DNA of 64,000 nucleotides. Origin: Streptomyces sp. NL15-2K (GTDB taxonomy: Bacteria; Actinomycetota; Actinomycetes; Streptomycetales; Streptomycetaceae). Position 1 is the first letter of the stretch, and each line of letters opens with the position of its first letter. The stretch lies in the NCBI RefSeq assembly GCF_030551255.1, contig NZ_CP130630.1, positions 6,553,501 to 6,617,500 on the forward strand, read 5' to 3'. The position numbers and the translations under genes are program-made. Under the pieces are notes generated by a model. That model ran no database searches, was not told the origin of the DNA, and was given only the letters and a program-made list of their open reading frames with translations. Shown here piece by piece: positions 44,550 through 54,318 of this stretch.

Positions 44550-45742
44550 TACGCCGCGGTCCCGTTCTGCCTGTTCTCCCCCGTCAGCCGGGACACGAAG
44601 TCCGCGACCGCCGCCTTCACGTCGTCGGCTGTCCACTCCAGGCCGTCGGCCTGGACAGTGACCTCGGTGACGCCCAGCCCCGGCCCGCCCCGGCCCCAGG
44701 GACCTGCGAAGAGCAGCGTCTTCGTCTCCTCGGCCTGCCGCACCGCCGCCTCGCCGAGTACGTCCGTGTCGTACGGCAGCCAGACCTGGAACTGGTGGGT
44801 GTGCGGTTCCTCGGGGTGCACGCGCGCCCACGGCACGCCGGCCTCGGCGAAGCCCTCGCGCAGCGCGGTGGCGACCACGCGCGCGTGGGAGACGTACTCC
44901 GGCAGCCGGGGCAGTTCCCGTTCCAGGCCGACGAGTGCCGACAGCGCCGTGGGGAACTGCTGGAAGACCGTGCCGCCGTACCGGTGCCGCCAGGTCTTCG
45001 CCTCCTCCACCAGCGTCCGTGGCGCGGCGAGCGCGGCGCCGCCGAAGCCGTCGAGGGACTTGTAGAACGACACGTAGACGCTGTCCGCCAGTCCTGCGAT
45101 CTCGTCCAGAGGGCGGCCGAAGTGGACCGTGGTCTCCCACAGACGGGCGCCGTCGAAGTGCACCACCGCGTCGCGCTCGCGCGCCGCCTCCACGACCTCG
45201 GTCAGCTCCTCCCAGGAGGGCAGCACGAAACCGGCGTCCCTGAGGGGCAGTTCCAGCATCAGCGCCCCGAAGGGCTCCTCGAAGTCGCGCACCTCCTCGG
45301 CCGTCGGTAGTCGGGGCTGGCTCGTGACGCGGACCGGGCGCAGTCCGCCGACCTCGCTGAGCGCGCCTCGTTCGTGCACCTCGGGGTGGGCCAGCGCGTG
45401 CAGCGCCACCGTGGGGTTGCCGGTGCGGCCCGCCCAGCAGCGCAGGGCGATCTGCTGGGCCATCGTGCCGGTCGGGAAGAACGCGGCGGCCTCCGTCCCC
45501 AGCAGCGCGGCGACGCGTTCCTCCAGGGCTTCCACGATCCGGTTGCCGTACGTGTCCCCGGGCTCGTCCAGGTCGTACACCTGCGGAGCCGCGTCCTGAA
45601 GCAGCGCGAGCCGTTCGCGGAGTGTGCTGCGGAAGCCCGCGCGCGCGAGAACGCGCTCCGCCCCCTGGCAGGCGGCCGTCCGCCGCTGCCGCAACCGCTC
45701 CTGCGCCGACTGCTGTCCGCCCTGTTCCGCCGTGTCCGTCAT
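44546..45742 (-). CDS. Threonine aldolase family PLP enzyme
   Basis: Beta-eliminating-lyase family enzyme, 398 residues, expected to cleave L-threonine or a related beta-hydroxy amino acid to glycine and an aldehyde. Motifs: DEPGDTYGNRIVEALEERVAALLGTEAAAFFPTGTMAQQ, LPLRDAGF, AVVHFDGARLWE, and the Schiff-base lysine in VSFYKSLDGFGGAAL. ATG 45742 is used; ATG 45754 is in frame. The last codons and the TAG stop lie in the right inverted repeat of the MITE, so insertion may have changed the C-terminus (GENRQNGTAAY). Confidence 0.9.
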   Translation of the reverse strand: MTDTAEQGGQQSAQERLRQRRTAACQGAERVLARAGFRSTLRERLALLQDAAPQVYDLDEPGDTYGNRIVEALEERVAALLGTEAAAFFPTGTMAQQIALRCWAGRTGNPTVALHALAHPEVHERGALSEVGGLRPVRVTSQPRLPTAEEVRDFEEPFGALMLELPLRDAGFVLPSWEELTEVVEAARERDAVVHFDGARLWETTVHFGRPLDEIAGLADSVYVSFYKSLDGFGGAALAAPRTLVEEAKTWRHRYGGTVFQQFPTALSALVGLERELPRLPEYVSHARVVATALREGFAEAGVPWARVHPEEPHTHQFQVWLPYDTDVLGEAAVRQAEETKTLLFAGPWGRGGPGLGVTEVTVQADGLEWTADDVKAAVADFVSRLTGENRQNGTAAY

Positions 45743-45926
45743 ACCTCGGATCATGCCGTGCGGCCGTCCGCGCGGGCACCCGCATTCCGTACCACCGCCC
45801 GTGCCCGCCCCGTGTGCAGAAACCCACAGCCTGTGGACAACCGAACACCCTTCGAACCAATCGCGTTAACATGACGAGAAATCGTCCGGTACCCAGAGCG
45901 GACTGGAACGGGAAGGCCGCCGTCGC

Positions 45927-46856
45927 GTGAGTACAGTCCACCAGCCAGATCCCAAGGACCGCCCCGCGCGGCTCACCGTCGGCGTCATCGGCGCCGGCCG
46001 CGTGGGCCCCGCACTCGCCGCGTCCCTGCAACTCGCCGGGCACCGCCCGGTGGCCGCGTCCGGGGTCTCCGAGGCCTCCAGAAAGCGCGCCGCGGAGCTG
46101 CTGCCCGACGTACCGATCGTCCCGCCCGCCGAGGTCATGAAGCGCGCGGACCTGGTGCTGCTGACCGTCCCCGACGACGCCCTGCCCGGGCTTGTCGAGG
46201 GCCTCGCCGAGACCGGGGCCGTGCGGCCGGGCCAGCTGCTGGTGCACACCTCCGGACGGTACGGCGCGAAGGTCCTGGACCCCGCCCTGCGCGCGGGCGC
46301 GCTGCCACTGGCCCTGCACCCGGCGATGACCTTCACCGGCACCCCCGTGGACGTCCAGCGCCTGGCCGGATGCTCCTTCGGCGTCACCGCGCCCGACGAA
46401 CTGCGGCTGGCCGCCGAGGCCCTCGTCATCGAGATGGGCGGCGAACCCGAGTGGATCGCCGAGGAGAACCGCCCGCTCTACCACGCTGCCCTCGCCCTGG
46501 GCGCCAACCACCTGGTGACGCTGGTCGCCCAGTCCCTGGAGCTGCTGCGCACGGCCGGTGTCGCGGCCCCCGACCGGATGCTCGGCCCCCTCCTCGGCGC
46601 CGCCCTCGACAACGCCCTGCGTTCCGGTGACGCGGCCCTCACCGGCCCCGTCGCGCGCGGGGACGCCGGCACGGTCGCCGCCCATGTCCAACAGCTGCGC
46701 GAGCACGCCCCGCAGGCCGTCGCCGGCTACCTGGCGATGGCGCGCGCGACGGCGGACCGGGCGCTCGCCCACGGACTGCTGAAGCCGGAACTCGCGGAGG
46801 ACCTCCTCGGGGTACTCGCCGACGGGACCGACGGCACCGAAGGGGACGCCCGATGA
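45927..46856 (+). CDS. Rossmann-fold/DUF2520 dehydrogenase-like protein
   Basis: NAD(P)-binding protein, 309 residues, with N-terminal Rossmann domain ([22 protein letters not shown] at about 18-39) and C-terminal helical DUF2520 domain ([40 protein letters not shown]). The architecture is like ketopantoate reductase and proline reductase. It overlaps panC by 4 bases (ATGA), a conserved pairing in actinobacteria, which makes a role in pantoate supply attractive but unproven. GTG 45927 follows CGGGAAGG. Confidence 0.88.
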   Translation: MSTVHQPDPKDRPARLTVGVIGAGRVGPALAASLQLAGHRPVAASGVSEASRKRAAELLPDVPIVPPAEVMKRADLVLLTVPDDALPGLVEGLAETGAVRPGQLLVHTSGRYGAKVLDPALRAGALPLALHPAMTFTGTPVDVQRLAGCSFGVTAPDELRLAAEALVIEMGGEPEWIAEENRPLYHAALALGANHLVTLVAQSLELLRTAGVAAPDRMLGPLLGAALDNALRSGDAALTGPVARGDAGTVAAHVQQLREHAPQAVAGYLAMARATADRALAHGLLKPELAEDLLGVLADGTDGTEGDAR

Positions 46857-47845
46857 CCACAGCGCTGCTGCGCACCGCCGGCGAACTGCACGCACGCGCG
46901 CGCGTGGGCCGCCGTGCCGTCGTCATGACCATGGGCGCCCTGCACGAGGGCCACGCCACCCTGATCCGCACCGCGCGCGAGATCGCCGGCCCGGACGGCG
47001 AGGTCGTGGTCACCGTCTTCGTGAACCCCTTGCAGTTCGGCAAGGGCGAGGACCTCGACCGCTACCCGCGCACGCTGGACGCCGACGTCAAGATCGCCGA
47101 ACAGTCCGGCGCCGACGCGGTGTTCGCCCCGGCCGTCGAGGAGGTCTACCCGGGCGGCGAGCCCCAGGTCCGGATCAGCGCCGGTCCCATGGGGGAGCGC
47201 TTGGAAGGCGCCTCCCGCCCCGGCCACTTCGACGGCATGCTCACCGTCGTCGCCAAGCTGCTGCACCTCACCCGCCCCGATGTGGCGCTGTACGGACAGA
47301 AGGACGCCCAGCAACTCGCCCTGATCCGGCGCATGGTGCGGGACCTGAACTTCGGCATAGAGATCGTCGGCGTCCCGACCGTGCGCGAGGAGGACGGCCT
47401 GGCCCTGTCCAGCCGCAACCGCTACCTCTCGCCCGCCGAGCGGCGCACCGCGCTCGCGCTGTCCCAGGCGCTGTTCGCGGGCCGCGACCGGCACGCCGCG
47501 CAGGAGGCACTGCGCGCGCGGGCGCGCGAAGTGCCCGCCACACACGCGCGAGCCGAGGCCCTCAGCGCCCTGGGCGAGTCCCGCGCGGCGGCCGACGCCC
47601 ACGCCGTCGCGAAGGCGCTCCCGGGCGCCCCGTCGGCCGTCCGCGCGGCCGCCCGCCTGGTCCTCGACGAGGCCGCCCGCCTCGACCCGCCCCTGGCCCT
47701 GGACTACCTGGCCCTGGTCGACCCGTCCGACTTCACCGAGATCGAGGACGACTTCACCGGCGAGGCCGTTCTCGCCGTCGCAGCCCGGGTCGGGACGACC
47801 CGGTTGATCGACAACATCCCCCTCACCTTCGGAGCCGCCTCGTGA
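46853..47845 (+). CDS. panC: Pantothenate synthetase
   Basis: Condenses pantoate and beta-alanine with ATP to give pantothenate for CoA synthesis, 330 residues. Signatures: [15 protein letters not shown] (ATP-binding HIGH-like), [56 protein letters not shown] (KMSKS-like region follows) and [15 protein letters not shown]. The long Ala/Arg-rich stretch at 200-270 is a little more divergent than usual. It overlaps its neighbours by 4 bases on both sides, so it is in the middle of a coupled operon. Confidence 0.96.
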   Translation: MTTALLRTAGELHARARVGRRAVVMTMGALHEGHATLIRTAREIAGPDGEVVVTVFVNPLQFGKGEDLDRYPRTLDADVKIAEQSGADAVFAPAVEEVYPGGEPQVRISAGPMGERLEGASRPGHFDGMLTVVAKLLHLTRPDVALYGQKDAQQLALIRRMVRDLNFGIEIVGVPTVREEDGLALSSRNRYLSPAERRTALALSQALFAGRDRHAAQEALRARAREVPATHARAEALSALGESRAAADAHAVAKALPGAPSAVRAAARLVLDEAARLDPPLALDYLALVDPSDFTEIEDDFTGEAVLAVAARVGTTRLIDNIPLTFGAAS

Positions 47846-49563
47846 CCAGCACAGGCATACGACTGCACGCGCCCGCGCCCGGGTGGAACATCGACGCGGA
47901 CGTGGTCGTCGTCGGCTCCGGAGTCGCCGGCCTGACCGCGGCCCTGCGCTGCGAGGCTGCCGGCCTGAGGACGGTCGTCGTCACCAAGGCCCGCCTCGAC
48001 GACGGCTCCACCCGCTGGGCGCAGGGCGGCATCGCCGCGGCCCTGGGCGAGGGCGACACCCCCGAACAGCACCTGGACGACACGCTGGTGGCGGGCGTGG
48101 GCCTGTGCGACGAGGAGGCCGTACGGATCCTCGTCACGGAGGGCCCCGCCGCCGTCCGCCGCCTCATCGAGACCGGCGCCCACTTCGACGAGTCCGCCGA
48201 AGGACGGCTGGAACTCACCCGCGAGGGCGGCCACCACCGCCGCCGTATCGCGCACGCCGGCGGCGACGCGACCGGCGCGGAGATCTCCCGGGCGCTCGTC
48301 GAGGCCGTACGCGCGCGTGGCGTGCGTGCGATCGAGAACGCGCTGGTCCTCGACCTGCTCACGGACGCCGACGGCCGCACCGCGGGCGTCACCCTGCACG
48401 TCATGGGCGAGGGCCAGCACGACGGCGTGGGAGCCGTGCACGCCCCCGCGGTCGTCCTCGCCACCGGCGGCATGGGCCAGGTGTTCTCCGCGACCACCAA
48501 CCCGTCCGTGTCGACGGGCGACGGCGTGGCGCTCGCCCTGCGTGCGGGCGCGGAGGTCTCGGACCTGGAATTCGTGCAGTTCCACCCCACCGTGCTGTTC
48601 CTCGGCCCGGACGCGGAGGGCCAGCAGCCCCTGGTCTCCGAGGCCGTACGCGGCGAGGGCGCCCACCTCGTCGACGCCGACGGCGTGCGCTTCATGGTCG
48701 GGCAGCACGAGCTCGCCGAGTTGGCCCCCCGGGACATCGTCGCCAAGGGCATCATGCGCCGTATGCAGGAGCAGGGCGCCGAGCACATGTTCCTCGACGC
48801 CCGGCACTTCGGCGCCGACATGTGGGAGCACCGCTTCCCGACGATCCTCGCCGCCTGCCGTGCCCACGGCATCGACCCCGTCCACGAGCCCATCCCGATC
48901 GCCCCGGCCGCCCACTACGCCTCCGGCGGCGTCCGCACCGACCCCCACGGCCGTACGACCGTCCCCGGCCTGTACGCGTGCGGCGAGGTCGCCTGCACCG
49001 GCGTGCACGGCGCGAACCGGCTCGCGTCGAACTCCCTCCTGGAGGGCCTGGTCTACGCCGAGCGCATCGTCGCCGACATCGCCGGCAGCCGCGCGGAAAA
49101 CGGCCTCCACGCGCGCGTACCCGCACCCGTCGAGCACCCCGAGAAGCCCGCGCACCCCCTGCTCGAACCCGAGGCCCGCTTCGCGATCCAGCGGATCATG
49201 ACCGAGGGCGCGGCCGTCCTGCGCTCGGCCGGGTCCCTGGCGACCGCGGCGGACGCCCTCCAGCGGCTGCACACCGACGCCCGTGACGCCCTCGACGAGA
49301 ACGGCAAGACGGCCGAGCCCGGCGTCGACACCTGGGAGGCCACCAACCTCCTGTGCGTGGCCCGCGTCCTGGTCGCCGCCGCGCGCCTGCGTGAGGAGAC
49401 CCGCGGCTGCCACTGGCGCGAGGACCACGCCGACCGGGACGACACGACGTGGCGCCGCCACATCGTCGTACGGCTGAATCCGGACCGGACGCTGGCGGTA
49501 CACACCACGGACACTCCAGACTTCCCCCCGACCCGGCAGCAGCACCGTCCCCAGGAGCAGTGA
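47842..49563 (+). CDS. nadB: L-aspartate oxidase
   Basis: FAD enzyme that oxidises L-aspartate to iminoaspartate, the first step of NAD synthesis, 573 residues. FAD-binding motif [21 protein letters not shown] (about 17-37), the substrate region [50 protein letters not shown] and [45 protein letters not shown] are all present. GTG 47842 overlaps panC. No nadA is found in the window; it must be elsewhere. Confidence 0.96.
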   Translation: MTSTGIRLHAPAPGWNIDADVVVVGSGVAGLTAALRCEAAGLRTVVVTKARLDDGSTRWAQGGIAAALGEGDTPEQHLDDTLVAGVGLCDEEAVRILVTEGPAAVRRLIETGAHFDESAEGRLELTREGGHHRRRIAHAGGDATGAEISRALVEAVRARGVRAIENALVLDLLTDADGRTAGVTLHVMGEGQHDGVGAVHAPAVVLATGGMGQVFSATTNPSVSTGDGVALALRAGAEVSDLEFVQFHPTVLFLGPDAEGQQPLVSEAVRGEGAHLVDADGVRFMVGQHELAELAPRDIVAKGIMRRMQEQGAEHMFLDARHFGADMWEHRFPTILAACRAHGIDPVHEPIPIAPAAHYASGGVRTDPHGRTTVPGLYACGEVACTGVHGANRLASNSLLEGLVYAERIVADIAGSRAENGLHARVPAPVEHPEKPAHPLLEPEARFAIQRIMTEGAAVLRSAGSLATAADALQRLHTDARDALDENGKTAEPGVDTWEATNLLCVARVLVAAARLREETRGCHWREDHADRDDTTWRRHIVVRLNPDRTLAVHTTDTPDFPPTRQQHRPQEQ

Positions 49564-49568
49564 CAGAA

Positions 49569-50555
49569 GTGAGCACCCCCGACCTCCCCCTCGCGCCGAC
49601 CGGAGGCTGCGGCGACGGCTGTGCCTGTGGCGCTGCCTCCGACACGGTGGATGAGCAATACCTGGAGTGCGGGCTCGACCCCGCGCTCGCCCAGCTCCTG
49701 GCCGACGCCGGACTCGACCCCGTGGAGGTCGAGGACATCGCCAACGTCGCCATCCAGGAGGACCTCGCCCACGGCGTGGACGTGACGACCGTCGCGACCA
49801 TCCCCGAGGACGCCGTCGCCACCGCCGACTTCACCGCGCGCGAGGCAGGCGTCGTGGCCGGCCTGAGGGTCGCCGAAGCGGTCGTCTCGATCGTCTGTAC
49901 GGACGAGTTCGAGGTCGAGCGCCATGTGGAGGACGGCGACCGCGTGGAGGCCGGGCAGAAGCTCCTGTCGGTCACCACGCGCACGCGTGACCTGCTGACG
50001 GCCGAACGCAGCGCCCTCAACCTCCTGTGTCGCCTGTCGGGCATCGCGACCGCCACGCGCGCGTGGGCGGACGCCCTGGAGGGCACCAAGGCCCGGGTGC
50101 GGGACACCCGCAAGACGACGCCGGGACTGCGCTCCCTGGAGAAGTACGCGGTGCGGTGCGGCGGCGGCGTCAACCACCGCATGTCGTTGTCCGACGCGGC
50201 CCTGGTCAAGGACAACCACGTGGTCGCCGCGGGCGGAGTCGCGCAGGCATTCAAGGCCGTACGGGAGGCCTTCCCGGACGTACCGGTCGAGGTCGAGGTC
50301 GACACCCTCCACCAGCTGCGCGAGGTCGTCGACGCGGGCGCCGACCTGATCCTGCTGGACAACTTCGCGCCGGGCGACTGCGAGGAGGCGGTGGCCATCG
50401 TCCACGGCCGCTCGGCGCTGGAGGCCTCGGGCCGCCTGACCCTGGAGAACGCGCGCGCGTACGCCGACACGGGCGTCGACTACCTCGCCGTAGGGGCCCT
50501 GACCCACTCCTCGCCGATCCTGGACATCGGCCTGGACCTGCGCGAGGCGGAGTAG
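49569..50555 (+). CDS. nadC: Nicotinate-nucleotide pyrophosphorylase (quinolinate phosphoribosyltransferase)
   Basis: Converts quinolinate and PRPP to nicotinate mononucleotide, 328 residues. The family core starts near residue 55 (EDIANVAIQEDLAHGVDVTT). Key motifs: ERSALNLLCRLSGIATATRAWAD, RVRDTRKTTPGLRSLEKYAVRCGGGVNHRMSLSDAALVKDNH and DLILLDNF. The 40-residue N-terminal extension is Cys/Gly-rich (GGCGDGCACGAASD), with four cysteines in the first 40 residues, unusual outside Streptomyces. GTG 49569 has AGGAG 11 bases upstream; GTG 49560, overlapping the nadB stop, is an alternative. Confidence 0.95.
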   Translation: MSTPDLPLAPTGGCGDGCACGAASDTVDEQYLECGLDPALAQLLADAGLDPVEVEDIANVAIQEDLAHGVDVTTVATIPEDAVATADFTAREAGVVAGLRVAEAVVSIVCTDEFEVERHVEDGDRVEAGQKLLSVTTRTRDLLTAERSALNLLCRLSGIATATRAWADALEGTKARVRDTRKTTPGLRSLEKYAVRCGGGVNHRMSLSDAALVKDNHVVAAGGVAQAFKAVREAFPDVPVEVEVDTLHQLREVVDAGADLILLDNFAPGDCEEAVAIVHGRSALEASGRLTLENARAYADTGVDYLAVGALTHSSPILDIGLDLREAE

Positions 50556-50560
50556 TCGGC

Positions 50561-51358
50561 ATGCTCCTCACGATCGACGTAGGCAACACGCACACGGTTC
50601 TGGGCCTGTTCGACGGCGAGGACATCGTCGAGCACTGGCGGATCTCGACGGACGCGCGCCGCACGGCGGACGAGCTGGCGGTGCTGTTGCAGGGCCTGAT
50701 GGGCATGCACCCGCTCCTGGGCGACGAACTGGGCGACGGCATCGACGGCATCGCGATCTGCGCGACGGTTCCTTCGGTGCTGCACGAGTTGCGCGAGGTG
50801 ACCCGGCGCTACTACGGCGACGTGCCCGCCGTCCTGGTGGAGCCGGGCGTGAAGACGGGCGTGCCGATCCTGACGGACAACCCGAAGGAGGTCGGCGCGG
50901 ACCGGATCATCAACGCGGTGGCGGCGGTCGACATGTACGGCGGGCCCGCGATCGTCGTCGACTTCGGTACGGCGACGACGTTCGACGCGGTGTCCGCGCG
51001 CGGGGAGTACGTCGGCGGTGTCATCGCGCCCGGTATCGAGATCTCGGTCGAGGCGCTGGGCGTCAAGGGCGCGCAGCTGCGGAAGATCGAGGTGGCGCGG
51101 CCGCGGAGCGTGATCGGCAAGAACACGGTCGAGGCGATGCAGGCCGGCATCATCTACGGGTTCGCGGGTCAGGTCGACGGGGTCGTCAGCCGGATGGCGC
51201 GGGAGCTGGCGGAGGATCCGGACGATGTGACGGTGATCGCCACGGGTGGGCTCGCGCCCATGGTGCTGGGGGAGTCCTCGGTGATAGACGAGCACGAACC
51301 GTGGCTGACGTTGATCGGGTTGCGATTGGTGTACGAGCGGAACGTGTCGCGTATGTGA
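50561..51358 (+). CDS. coaX: Type III pantothenate kinase
   Basis: Phosphorylates pantothenate, the committing step of CoA synthesis, 265 residues, of the ASKHA fold and insensitive to CoA feedback. Motifs: LTIDVGNTHTVLGLF (phosphate 1), GVPILTDNPKEVGADRIINAVAA, VVDFGTATTFDAVS (phosphate 2, with catalytic Asp) and VIATGGLAPMV (adenosine site). ATG 50561, 5 bases after nadC. With panC at the other end of the operon, the unit links CoA and NAD supply. A weak hairpin at 51367-51396 may end the transcript. Confidence 0.95.
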   Translation: MLLTIDVGNTHTVLGLFDGEDIVEHWRISTDARRTADELAVLLQGLMGMHPLLGDELGDGIDGIAICATVPSVLHELREVTRRYYGDVPAVLVEPGVKTGVPILTDNPKEVGADRIINAVAAVDMYGGPAIVVDFGTATTFDAVSARGEYVGGVIAPGIEISVEALGVKGAQLRKIEVARPRSVIGKNTVEAMQAGIIYGFAGQVDGVVSRMARELAEDPDDVTVIATGGLAPMVLGESSVIDEHEPWLTLIGLRLVYERNVSRM

Positions 51359-51498
51359 CTCGGGGTGGGGGCGGGCGTCGGAGGTTGTTCGCCCCCGCCG
51401 CCCCTACCTGAGGAACCGCACGTCCGCCCGGGTGGCTCCGTGCGCCACACCCGGCCGCCCTGTGTCGAGTTTGTCTGATTAGCGCGTATTGTCGCCGC

Positions 51499-52242
51499 AT
51501 GCCCACGCCATACGGATCCCGCGGCGGCATGGCGTTCGGTGTGGAGGAGCTGCGTGTGCTCCGCCGCGCTCTCGCCCTCGCCCTTCAGCCCACGCCCGCC
51601 TCGGCCGAGGACGTCCAGGACTGCCTCCTCCTCGCCGGCACCCTCGACGAGGCCATGCGCGAGGGCGCCCGGCTGCGGGCCTTCCTGGTGGCCGACCTCG
51701 CCCGGTACCGCGCCGCCCTGCCCGGCACCGCCGCCGGCTATCTCACCCTCCTGGAGGAGGCGCTGCGTGCCGGATACCGCCCGCACCCGGACGACCTCGC
51801 CGCCCTGAGGGCCCTGCGTGGCAATCCCGTCGCGGCGGCCCTGCTGAACCGTTGCCAGGCGCCGGCCGAGCAGGACGCACGCGCCCGTCCGGCCCCTTTC
51901 GCGACCCGTCCGGCAGTCCAGTCCACCCCGGCCGTCCCCGCCTCCCGTACGCCCCTCCTGGCCCTCCCTGAGGGGCGCTGCGCCACCGCCGAGGACCCCG
52001 CGGCGCGGAGGGCGCCCCGGCAGCGCGACGCCGGAGCCCCGGACCTCGTCAAGGATCCGGCCACGGAACCCGCGAGGAAACCCGCGCAGAAGCCCGCCGA
52101 GCGGCCCGAACGGCCCGCCCCCAAGCCCGCACCCGCCACCCCCAAACCGTCGCGTCCCATCCCCACACCCGGTGAGGTCTTCCCGCGCCGCAAGCCGGCC
52201 CCGCCGCCCGCCAACCCGCCGCAGCAGCTGGCCGCCGGCTGA
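51499..52242 (+). CDS. Uncharacterised protein with helical N-terminus and Pro/Ala/Lys-rich tail
   Basis: 247 residues, found in Streptomyces near coaX and lsr2. Residues 12-125 form a compact helical domain (FGVEELRVLRRALALALQPTPASAEDVQDCLLLAGTLDEAMREGARLRAFLVADLARYRAALPG). The second half is disordered, with KPAQKPAERPERPAPKPAPATPKP-type repeats that resemble histone H1-like or wall-associated tails. No signal peptide. ATG 51499; internal ATG 51529 is a possible shorter start. Function unknown. Confidence 0.8.
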   Translation: MPTPYGSRGGMAFGVEELRVLRRALALALQPTPASAEDVQDCLLLAGTLDEAMREGARLRAFLVADLARYRAALPGTAAGYLTLLEEALRAGYRPHPDDLAALRALRGNPVAAALLNRCQAPAEQDARARPAPFATRPAVQSTPAVPASRTPLLALPEGRCATAEDPAARRAPRQRDAGAPDLVKDPATEPARKPAQKPAERPERPAPKPAPATPKPSRPIPTPGEVFPRRKPAPPPANPPQQLAAG

Positions 52243-52308
52243 GTCCGGCCGGCCCGTTTCGCCCCACCCCGCCCCGCCCGTCCCCCGGCCCGTGGCTACT
52301 CTGGACGC

Positions 52309-52503
52309 ATGGACTACGTCTCCGCGCTCCTGCCCCCGGCTGTCATGGCCGTGTTCTTCATCGGCCTGATCAGGGTGATCGTGAAGACCCAGGGCGGGGC
52401 CAACAAGGCCAAGGAGGACGCGGCCGTCGACGCCGCCCTCGCGCGCGCGGAGGGCGTCCGGCAGAACTCCGGGGACAACTCCTCCCGCGCCACCGACGCC
52501 TGA
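52309..52503 (+). CDS. Small single-span membrane protein
   Basis: 64 residues. One N-terminal membrane helix (about 5-24, SALLPPAVMAVFFIGLIRVI) is followed by a basic patch and a charged cytosolic tail (GGANKAKEDAAVDAALARAEGVRQ). ATG 52309. Gene density and codon bias support it as real. Function unknown. Confidence 0.75.
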   Translation: MDYVSALLPPAVMAVFFIGLIRVIVKTQGGANKAKEDAAVDAALARAEGVRQNSGDNSSRATDA

Positions 52504-52672
52504 GCCCCGCCGCAGCCCTGGCCCGGGCCCACGCCCGCGGCCGCAGCAGGCGACGCCGCCACCGGCGTACGACTCCCACGCTTTCCGAGTCGTGCGCCCT
52601 TTATGTGCCGATTGACGTGGAAGCGCACGTTCGCCAGGCCAATGTCGGGAAGTCCCACTATGGTGCTGAGCT

Positions 52673-53161
52673 GTGCCTCGCCCATTGGGAGAACTCGAAG
52701 ACGCGGTCATGACGCGGGTGTGGAAGTGGAACCGCCCGGTGACCGTTCGAGAAGTCCTGGAAGATCTTCAGCAGGAACGGTCCATCGCCTACACCACGGT
52801 GATGACCGTTTTGGACAATCTCCATCAGAAGGGCTGGGTGCGCCGTGAGGCCGAAGGCCGGGCCTATCGATATGAGGCGGTCTCCACACGGGCCGCCTAC
52901 GCCGCCGCGCTGATGAACGACGCCTGGTCGCAGAGTGACAACCCCGCCGCCGCTCTCGTCGCGTTCTTCGGCATGATGAGCGACGAACAGCGGCGGGCCC
53001 TGCGGGACGCCGTTCGCATCGTCCAGGGGCCCGAAACAGCCGAACCGGCCCCGGAGACCTCAGGCGATTCCGCCGCCTCGGATACCCCTGCCCCCGATAC
53101 CACCGCGCCCGATACCACTGAGGAGAACCCCGGCTCGGCACCGGGCGGCCGCGGGCGATAG
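52673..53161 (+). CDS. BlaI/MecI/CopY-family transcriptional repressor
   Basis: Winged-helix repressor, 162 residues. Residues 1-75 match the BlaI fold (LGELEDAVMTRVWKWNRPVTVREVLEDLQQERSIAYTTVMTVLDNLHQKGWVRREAEGRAYRYE); 76-125 are the dimerisation helices. The C-terminal 35 residues are acidic and Thr/Pro-rich. No BlaR1-type sensor protease is adjacent, so the inducer is unclear. GTG 52673 has weak upstream purines. In mycobacteria related BlaI proteins also control respiration genes. Confidence 0.92.
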   Translation: MPRPLGELEDAVMTRVWKWNRPVTVREVLEDLQQERSIAYTTVMTVLDNLHQKGWVRREAEGRAYRYEAVSTRAAYAAALMNDAWSQSDNPAAALVAFFGMMSDEQRRALRDAVRIVQGPETAEPAPETSGDSAASDTPAPDTTAPDTTEENPGSAPGGRGR

Positions 53162-53170
53162 CGTCCGCTC

Positions 53171-53719
53171 ATGTCAGCAGAGAGCCCCTCACCGGAGAGC
53201 CCCGAAGTCACCGCAAAAGCCATCACCGTCCGGCGGGCCCGCACCAGCGATGTCCCGGCCGTACGTCGTCTCCTTGACGAGTACGTCCGCGCCCGCATCC
53301 TGCTCGACAAAGCCACGGTGACGCTTTACGAGGACATCCAGGAGTTCTGGGTCGCCGAACGCGACGACAACGGCGAGGTCGTCGGCTGCGGCGCCCTGCA
53401 CGTGATGTGGGAAGACCTCGCGGAAGTCCGCACTCTCGCGGTGAAGCGCGGCCTGAAGGGCGCCGGCGTCGGCCATCAGTTGCTGGAGAAGTTGCTGCAC
53501 ACCGCGCGCTGGCTCGGCGTTCGCCGCGTTTTCTGTCTGACCTTCGAAGTCGACTTCTTCGGCAAGCACGGCTTCGTCGAGATCGGTGAGACGCCCGTCG
53601 ACACCGATGTCTACGCGGAGCTGCTGCGTTCCTATGACGAAGGCGTCGCGGAGTTCCTCGGTCTCGAACGAGTGAAACCGAACACCTTGGGCAACAGTCG
53701 CATGCTTCTGCACCTGTGA
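53171..53719 (+). CDS. GNAT-type amino-acid N-acetyltransferase (short ArgA-like)
   Basis: N-acetyltransferase, 182 residues, resembling the short stand-alone N-acetylglutamate synthase of actinobacteria. The core is VRRARTSDVPAVRRLLDEYV, VGCGALHVMWEDLAEVRTLAVKRGLKGAGVGHQLLEKLL (acetyl-CoA loop RGLKGAGVG) and FCLTFEVDFFGKHGFVEI. It lacks the kinase-like domain of classical NAGS. It starts 9 bases after the BlaI gene, so they may be co-transcribed. Likely first step of arginine synthesis; other GNAT substrates are possible. Confidence 0.85.
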   Translation: MSAESPSPESPEVTAKAITVRRARTSDVPAVRRLLDEYVRARILLDKATVTLYEDIQEFWVAERDDNGEVVGCGALHVMWEDLAEVRTLAVKRGLKGAGVGHQLLEKLLHTARWLGVRRVFCLTFEVDFFGKHGFVEIGETPVDTDVYAELLRSYDEGVAEFLGLERVKPNTLGNSRMLLHL

Positions 53720-53885
53720 TCGCCGACGGGACCCGTATGGGAGGCGTATGGGAGCCGTATTCAGCCCGCCGGAGCCCTGCCCCGGTGCCCTATGTCCGAA
53801 ACGCGCATGTTTCCGGACTGGGGCGGGCCCGTCAGTCTCTCCCGGGGGTTTGTGTTTTTCCAGCAAAAGCGGTTTGCTTTCCGAC

Positions 53886-53907
53886 GTACTGCAGTACTGC
53901 ATATAAC
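53886..53907 (+). promoter_or_regulatory. Candidate lsr2 promoter with palindrome
   Basis: A perfect 12-bp palindrome GTACTGCAGTAC (53886-53897) sits just before a -10-like TATAAC (53902-53907); TTCCGA (53879-53884) lies 17 bp upstream as a weak -35. The surrounding 53840-53910 is lower in GC than usual. It is 67 bases before the lsr2 start. Confidence 0.45.
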
Positions 53908-53973
53908 AGGGGACGGCGAAACGGCGGACGCCGCAGACCCCCGGCCCACAAGTTATGGATGAAAGGAAATCCG

Positions 53974-54309
53974 GTGGCACAGAAGGTTCAGGTCCTTCTT
54001 GTCGATGACATCGACGGCGGCGAGGCGGACGAGACCGTCACGTTCGCGTTGGACGGCAAGACGTACGAGATCGATCTCACGACCGCCAATGCGGACAAGT
54101 TGCGCGGTCTTCTCGACCCTTACGTGAAGGGCGGCCGTCGTACCGGAGGCCGTGCTTCGGGTGGGCGTGGAAAGGCGCGCGCCGCTTCCGGTGGCAGCCA
54201 GGACACCGCGCAGATCCGCGCGTGGGCGAAGGAGAACGGTTACGAGGTCAATGACCGCGGCCGTGTTCCGGCGTCCATTCGCGAGGCATACGAGAAGGCC
54301 AACGCCTGA
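53974..54309 (+). CDS. lsr2: Lsr2 nucleoid-associated protein
   Basis: H-NS-like xenogeneic silencer that bridges AT-rich DNA, 111 residues. The N-terminal oligomerisation domain is AQKVQVLLVDDIDGGEADETVTFALDGKTYEIDLTTANADKLRGLLDPYV (2-52); a Gly/Arg-rich linker follows. The C-terminal DNA-binding domain has IRAWAKENGYEVNDRGRVPASIREAYEKA, with RGR for minor-groove contact. GTG 53974 follows AAAGGA with 7-base spacing. It is well placed to silence acquired genes such as the defence island, but that is inference. Confidence 0.96.
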   Translation: MAQKVQVLLVDDIDGGEADETVTFALDGKTYEIDLTTANADKLRGLLDPYVKGGRRTGGRASGGRGKARAASGGSQDTAQIRAWAKENGYEVNDRGRVPASIREAYEKANA

Positions 54310-54318
54310 TCCCGGCAG

